Of a DNA stretch of 37,868 nucleotides, positions 33,981-37,868 are shown one piece after another. Each line of letters starts with the position of its first letter. Within the stretch, counting starts at the first letter, position 1. Source of the stretch: Verrucomicrobiota bacterium (GTDB taxonomy: Bacteria > Pseudomonadota > Gammaproteobacteria > Nevskiales > Nevskiaceae); NCBI GenBank assembly GCA_903970595.1, contig CAJCJI010000352.1:1-37868 (forward strand), given 5' to 3'. Made by a program: the position numbers and the translations under genes. A model generated the notes under the pieces. The model had not been told where the DNA came from, made no database searches, and saw nothing but the letters and a program-made list of their open reading frames with translations.

Positions 33981-35161
33981 TGTACATCCTCAATGCCTTG
34001 CTGCTGATTCTGGCTTTGCCGGCGGTACTCGCCTGCGCCTACCTGGCGGTACTGACACTGCTCTCCGGATCTTTGTCCGTGCCGCAACGCTCCTCCCGGA
34101 AGCTGCGCTTTGACGTGATTGTCCCGGCACACAACGAAGAGCTCTTGATCGCTCGCACGCTTGCCAGCCTGGGTCGCATGGACTGGCCGTCCGACGGCTT
34201 GCGCCTGTGGGTGATCGCCGACAATTGCGCGGACTCCACCGCGGCGCGTGCGCGGGAAGCCGGTGCCCGCGTGCTGGAGCGGCGCGATATGAGCCTGCGC
34301 GGAAAAGGGCACGCGCTCAAAGTCGCGTTCACCAACAGCCTGCAGTCGGGCTGGGCCGATGCTGTCGTGATCATCGACGCCGATACCGAAGTATCGGTCA
34401 ATCTGCTGGAAGCATTCGCATCGCGCCTGGAGAGCGGCGCGGAGGCCGTGCAGGCTTGCTACGGCGTGCTGAATCCGCTGGCATCCTGGCGCACCCGGCT
34501 GGCGACCATGGCCCTGGCCTGCATCCATGACCTGCGCTCGCGTGCGCGTGAACGCATGCGCCTGTCCTGCGGAATACGGGGCAATGGATGGTGCGTTACC
34601 AGCAATATCCTGCGGCAGCTGCCATACCAGTCGTATTCCCTGACCGAAGACCTGGAATACGGCATCGCCCTGGGCCTGGCAGGACACCGGGTGCACTATG
34701 CCGATGAGGCCCGTGCCGATGCGGAAATGGCGATGGGGAGCGTCACTGCCGGCACCCAGCGGCAGCGGTGGGAGGACGGACGCCTGCTGCTCGTCGGGCA
34801 AAAGACCCTGCCGCTGCTTCGGGATGCGCTGCGCAGGCATAGTGCGGTCTGCCTGGACCTCGCACTCGATTTGCTGGTGCTGCCGCTCTCCTATATCGCC
34901 TTGAACGTGACCGCGCTGTTGTTTGCATGTGCGGTGGCGGCCTCTCTGAAGATGGCGTCGGCGGACTGGCTTTGGATCGGCGCCGCCTGTATCGGCGGCC
35001 TGTCGCTTTACGTCCTGCGCGGCTGGCAGTTAAGCGGCTTGGGGCGCCAAGGCCTGTATGCGCTGGGGCAAATCCCGCTTTATGTGGTGTGGAAAAGCTG
35101 GGTGATGTTGCAACGCAGGGACTCCGGCAAATGGATCAGAACGGGGCGGAACTACGAATGA
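33980..35161 (+). CDS. Family 2 glycosyltransferase, membrane-bound, with QxxRW motif
   Basis: A 393-residue enzyme with an N-terminal transmembrane helix (LNALLLILALPAVLACAYLA) and a GT2 domain: FDVIVPAHNEELLIARTL, the DXD motif in IIDADTE, the TED acid in YSLTEDLEYG and QRQRW. Two or three hydrophobic helices follow at ~290-345. TED and QxxRW are characteristic of cellulose-synthase-like and ceramide-glucosyltransferase-like enzymes. It may be processive, although a Wzy pathway would usually need it to add a single sugar. Last gene of the plus-strand operon; start overlaps the previous stop by one base. Confidence 0.92.
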   Translation: MYILNALLLILALPAVLACAYLAVLTLLSGSLSVPQRSSRKLRFDVIVPAHNEELLIARTLASLGRMDWPSDGLRLWVIADNCADSTAARAREAGARVLERRDMSLRGKGHALKVAFTNSLQSGWADAVVIIDADTEVSVNLLEAFASRLESGAEAVQACYGVLNPLASWRTRLATMALACIHDLRSRARERMRLSCGIRGNGWCVTSNILRQLPYQSYSLTEDLEYGIALGLAGHRVHYADEARADAEMAMGSVTAGTQRQRWEDGRLLLVGQKTLPLLRDALRRHSAVCLDLALDLLVLPLSYIALNVTALLFACAVAASLKMASADWLWIGAACIGGLSLYVLRGWQLSGLGRQGLYALGQIPLYVVWKSWVMLQRRDSGKWIRTGRNYE

Positions 35162-35194
35162 ACGCCTGAATGCTCGGGGCTCGTGCTGCCATTT

Positions 35195-35210
35195 GTGCGT
35201 GACAACGCAC
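35195..35210. promoter_or_regulatory. Inverted repeat upstream of the Crp/Fnr gene
   Basis: GTGCG-TGACAA-CGCAC is a perfect dyad, extendable to TGTGCGT-GACA-ACGCACA. It uses the same GTGCG/CGCAC half-sites as the outer units at 18618 and 18652, but the spacer is six bases instead of four. It stands 110 bp before the regulator start. Confidence 0.4.
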
Positions 35211-35319
35211 ATACCCGACACGGCACCGGCTTCATACTGAAGCACGATCAAGCACCCGGTATTTCAGACCTGATCCAGTCAAAGCCCGACGCGTCACCTC
35301 GGAAATCGTCACCCCCGCC

Positions 35320-36045
35320 ATGTTTGCACCGGATCAGAACCGTCTTCTTGCAACGCTGCCGCCGCTCGACCAGGAGCGTCTCTTTTCGCAGCTGCAGCTT
35401 GTGCAGCTGTTGTCGGGTACGGCGCTCTATGAGTCCGGGAATGAGTTGCGACATGCTTATTTTCCGGTTAGTTCCACAGTGTCGATGATCTACGTAATGG
35501 AAGACGGCTCCTACACGGAAATAGCCCTGGTGGGCCGTGAAGGCATGATAGGACATTCCTTGTTCATGGGTGGCACCACTGTTTCGCACCGGGCGATGGT
35601 AACCAGTGGCGGCTACGCCTACCGGATGAAGGACAGCCTGATCCGGCACGAATTCAGGCATTCGGTGCCGATGCAACAGGTCCTGCTGTCCTATACGCAA
35701 GCCCTGCTCACGCAGATGGCCCAAAGCGCCGTATGCAATCGCCACCATTCGCTGGATCAGCAATTGTGCCGCTGGCTGCTGATGAGCCTGGATCGACACA
35801 CGTCCAACATTCTTTTGACGACGCAGGAAATGATCTCCAATATGCTTGGCGTGCGCCGCGAAGGCGTAACCGAGTCGGCGGGAAAGCTGCAGGCGGCGGG
35901 CGTCATCAGCTATAGACGCGGACAAATCACAGTGCTGGACCGGGTTGGTCTGGAGCAAAAATGCTGCGAGTGTTACCGCGTCGTGCGCAACGAATTCGAT
36001 CGCCTGTTGCCGGAGCCTTCCCACAGGCGACTGTCGGCGGCATAG
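35320..36045 (+). CDS. Crp/Fnr family transcriptional regulator (paralogue 1)
   Basis: A 241-residue protein with an N-terminal cupin-like effector domain (LYESGNELRHAYFPVSSTVS, YTEIALVGREGMIGHSLFMG), a long dimerisation helix (VLLSYTQALLTQMAQSAVCN) and a C-terminal winged helix-turn-helix (LTTQEMISNMLGVRREGVTESAGKLQAAGVISYRRG). The canonical cAMP-binding residues of E. coli Crp (GELGL...R-S) are not seen, so the effector is unknown. It ends with a KCCECY segment shared, as SCECY, with the paralogue at 36759. It follows the polysaccharide operon by 158 bp and is a candidate regulator of it. Confidence 0.88.
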   Translation: MFAPDQNRLLATLPPLDQERLFSQLQLVQLLSGTALYESGNELRHAYFPVSSTVSMIYVMEDGSYTEIALVGREGMIGHSLFMGGTTVSHRAMVTSGGYAYRMKDSLIRHEFRHSVPMQQVLLSYTQALLTQMAQSAVCNRHHSLDQQLCRWLLMSLDRHTSNILLTTQEMISNMLGVRREGVTESAGKLQAAGVISYRRGQITVLDRVGLEQKCCECYRVVRNEFDRLLPEPSHRRLSAA

Positions 36046-36200
36046 CCGCGAACTCCAGGGTTGATTCCACCGCTCTGTTTGTTCTTTTGCTTTTAATGCG
36101 GCTTTACATCGTACCGGTGGGTTAGCGTACCGACATCGCGGCTCATTCCGGTCTATTTTGTGCCTTACCGGAATGTCCGGCATTGGATTAGGCACTACTC

Positions 36201-36650
36201 ATGCACAACATCGATACGATGAAGGTTCTCAACGATCTGGTTCGGACGTCGGAGAACAGCAGGAACGAGTTCGTCGAAGCGGCTTGCGAGGCGACAAAGC
36301 CTCAATTGAAGGACTTCTTCCGGCGGCGCTCCGGCGATTGCGAGACTACCGTGGTCGAATTGCAGGCGCTGCTGCTATCGATCGGCGCTATACCGAACAA
36401 TATGGAAAGAAACGAAGTTGGTGCGTTTCGCGACCGGAACAAGGCGCCAAGTGCAGTTGGCAACACCAATGTGAGTTCTCTTGTGGATGTCGAGCATGCC
36501 GAAGACCGGGTCGAGGCCGCCTATGTCAAGGCGCTATCCACCGTGTTGCCGCCGAATATTCGCAGCGTGGTTGAGCGTCAGTACAATGGCGCGATCCGCA
36601 ATCACGATCACATTCGTGATCTGCGCAATGCCTATATGGATGGGACCTGA
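36201..36650 (+). CDS. DUF2383 / PA2169-type four-helix-bundle protein
   Basis: A 149-residue mostly helical protein of the PA2169 family. The start DTMKVLNDLVRTSENSRNEF is typical, followed by EATKPQLKDFFRRRSGDCET, and a second helical pair with EDRVEAAYVKALSTVLPPNI and the end VVERQYNGAIRNHDHIRDLR. The fold is ferritin-like; iron or stress roles have been suggested for relatives but no activity is established. No signal peptide. It lies between two convergent Crp/Fnr regulators. Confidence 0.8.
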   Translation: MHNIDTMKVLNDLVRTSENSRNEFVEAACEATKPQLKDFFRRRSGDCETTVVELQALLLSIGAIPNNMERNEVGAFRDRNKAPSAVGNTNVSSLVDVEHAEDRVEAAYVKALSTVLPPNIRSVVERQYNGAIRNHDHIRDLRNAYMDGT

Positions 36651-36670
36651 AGCGCGTCCTCTGCAGCCGG

Positions 36671-36690
36671 TGCCTGGCTTGATCCAGGCA
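36671..36690. terminator. Possible terminator hairpin between convergent genes
   Basis: TGCCTGG (36671-36677) and CCAGGCA (36684-36690) make a 7-bp stem with a six-base loop 20 bp after the DUF2383 stop. There is no T-run, so it would be a weak terminator at best. Confidence 0.35.
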
Positions 36691-36758
36691 TAAGCATCTA
36701 TCCTGGCGACCTGATCAATAATGGCTTGCCGACCAGCCGCCCTGGACCGAAGGCCTGT

Positions 36759-37469
36759 CTATCTCGTTATCATTTCGGGGAGCAGGCGGTCATATTCCCT
36801 CTTCACTACGATATAGCATTCACAGGACTTGTCCTCCAATCCCGGACGGTCGAGTACCGCAATTTTGCCGCGACTGTAGCTGATGAGCCCCGCCGTCTGT
36901 AGTTTGCCGGCGGCTTCCGTGATGCCCTCGCGGCGGACGCCGATAATATTGGCGATCTGTCCATGGGTCATGGTGATGTGACAGCCGACCAGGCGATCCA
37001 GGCTCAGCAGCAGCCACCGGCATAGCTGCTGCTCCACCTCGTGATATCGGTTGCAGACTGCCGTTTGGGACGTCTGCGTCAGCAAGGCCTGGGCATAACG
37101 CAGCAGGAGATCCTGGATGGGACCAGACTTGCGGAATTCATCCTTCAATACCTGCGCTTTCAGCCGGTAGGCGTAACCTTCACTTCTTACCACGGCCTGG
37201 CTCGGCGTCGTCCCGCCCCCCATGAACAGGTAAATGCCGATCATGCCTTCATTGCCCACCACGGCAAATTCGGTCGTGGCGCCGCTGTCCATGACGTAGA
37301 GCAGCGAGACGATACAGTCGATCGGAAAGTAAGCGTGTTCCAGGGTGGCGCCCGACTCGTACAGCACCGAGCCCACCTCCATTGGTACGCGTTCGAGATG
37401 GGGCCTCAAGCGTTCGCATTCGACCGTAGTCAGGACATTCAACAGACCGTTTTGCATGAAATGTTCCAT
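36759..37469 (-). CDS. Crp/Fnr family transcriptional regulator (paralogue 2)
   Basis: About 236 residues, clearly related along its whole length to the regulator at 35320: LYESGATLEHAYFPIDCIVS, FAVVGNEGMIGIYLFMGGGT, LLLRYAQALLTQTSQTAVCN, and the helix-turn-helix MTHGQIANIIGVRREGITEAAGKLQTAGLISYSRG. The recognition helix (RREGITEAAGKL) is nearly the same as that of paralogue 1 (RREGVTESAGKL), so the two may share a target site. As in paralogue 1, the Crp cAMP-binding residues are missing. ATG 37469 is chosen as it matches the start of the other protein; 37574 would add 35 unrelated residues. Confidence 0.87.
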   Translation of the reverse strand: MEHFMQNGLLNVLTTVECERLRPHLERVPMEVGSVLYESGATLEHAYFPIDCIVSLLYVMDSGATTEFAVVGNEGMIGIYLFMGGGTTPSQAVVRSEGYAYRLKAQVLKDEFRKSGPIQDLLLRYAQALLTQTSQTAVCNRYHEVEQQLCRWLLLSLDRLVGCHITMTHGQIANIIGVRREGITEAAGKLQTAGLISYSRGKIAVLDRPGLEDKSCECYIVVKREYDRLLPEMITR

Positions 37470-37868
37470 AGGCGATAGTGTCAGACGCAATGCCGTGGAT
37501 GTGTTGCCGGCGTGATGACTGACAGGCGGGGAGTGGCCCGATCCTGTAGAACATAGGGTATGAGGTGCGGGCATTCAGTGCGCCGCCGCACGTTTTCGTT
37601 CGGCCCGTCCGGCCAACAGGGACAGCGGGAATTGGCAGAACATGGCCAAACCCTCGACTGTGGCGTGCTCTCGGCAGACGATAAAGGCGGCGCGTGCCGC
37701 TGCTGCCTATGCCCGGCCGGAATATCCGCCGCAGACCCTCTCCCGCAACCCCTATGTGCGAATGCGTACGGACTGCGCGTGATCCCATCGTTATATTTGC
37801 CCAATGTCGCGTCGTCGCCACCGTCCGCATAGACCTGCCGGCGCTTTGCGGCGATCAAGGAGTCTGTC
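37470..37868. other. Upstream region of the second regulator, no gene seen
   Basis: About 400 bp up to the window end. Frames are open on both strands, but none has recognisable protein sequence. The only notable item is the dyad at 37756. Confidence 0.4.
37756..37769. promoter_or_regulatory. GTRCG-N4-CGYAC site at the window edge
   Basis: GTGCG-AATG-CGTAC is an exact match to the locus operator. It lies 287 bp upstream of the second Crp/Fnr gene and could belong to a gene beyond the window. A half match (CTGCG) is found 17 bp further on. Confidence 0.45.

Noticed and set aside
36110-36132. Repeated CGTACCG upstream of the DUF2383 gene as a further operator
   Set aside because: The copies are 16 bp apart and direct, without the GTRCG-N4-CGYAC dyad, so they do not fit the pattern.
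35248-36195. 315-codon minus-strand frame opposite the first Crp/Fnr gene
   Set aside because: It fully overlaps a gene with clear domains, and its translation shows no recognisable family.
1-37868. CRISPR arrays, rRNA genes and insertion sequences
   Set aside because: No regular repeat-spacer pattern, rRNA sequence or transposase was seen.

Overview
The window is high-GC proteobacterial DNA, most likely from a gammaproteobacterium. The leuS-lptE pair, mltF and a Gum/Eps-type exopolysaccharide locus support this; a more exact placement (for example near Nevskiales or Xanthomonadales) would be a guess. It has four parts.

(1) Housekeeping, 1-4907: the 3' end of leuS overlapping lptE, a DUF481 outer-membrane protein, a thioredoxin-like [2Fe-2S] ferredoxin, a convergent mltF, and tRNA-Ser(CGA).

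(2) A decayed mobile island directly downstream of the tRNA, about 5080-8420: a large serine recombinase broken by one frameshift and one stop codon, its usual DUF2924 and DUF3489 partners, and a fragment of the C-terminus of a T7-like single-subunit RNA polymerase in AT-richer DNA.

(3) An exopolysaccharide locus, 8424-35161. It has the full Wzx/Wzy kit: initiating phosphoglycosyl transferase, WecG/TagA-type transferase, Wzx flippase, OPX export protein, Wzz co-polymerase, BY-kinase-like ATPase, Wzy polymerase, O-acyltransferase and two GT2 enzymes. It also has an EpsL-like outer-membrane barrel and a secreted GH5 lipoprotein. Mixed in are genes that a plain polysaccharide pathway does not need: a divergent RpoH-like sigma factor, an FAD oxidoreductase, an ATP-grasp ligase, a HAD/multi-spanning membrane fusion, and a one-module NRPS (C-A-PCP-TE). 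The NRPS condensation motif reads HR instead of HH and its thioesterase has Cys where Ser is usual. One reading is that an amino acid (the A-domain code looks glycine-like) is activated and attached to the polymer or made into a small product together with it.

(4) A regulatory tail, 35162-37868: two paralogous Crp/Fnr-family regulators facing each other around a DUF2383/PA2169-type four-helix protein.

The most unexpected signal is non-coding. A 14-bp inverted repeat, GTRCG-N4-CGYAC, occurs exactly nine times, always between genes and nearly always at promoters of the exopolysaccharide locus. At two promoters it forms three tandem copies at exactly 17-bp spacing, and a third, decayed triple array has the same spacing. 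This looks like the operator of a locus-wide regulator, which I cannot identify.
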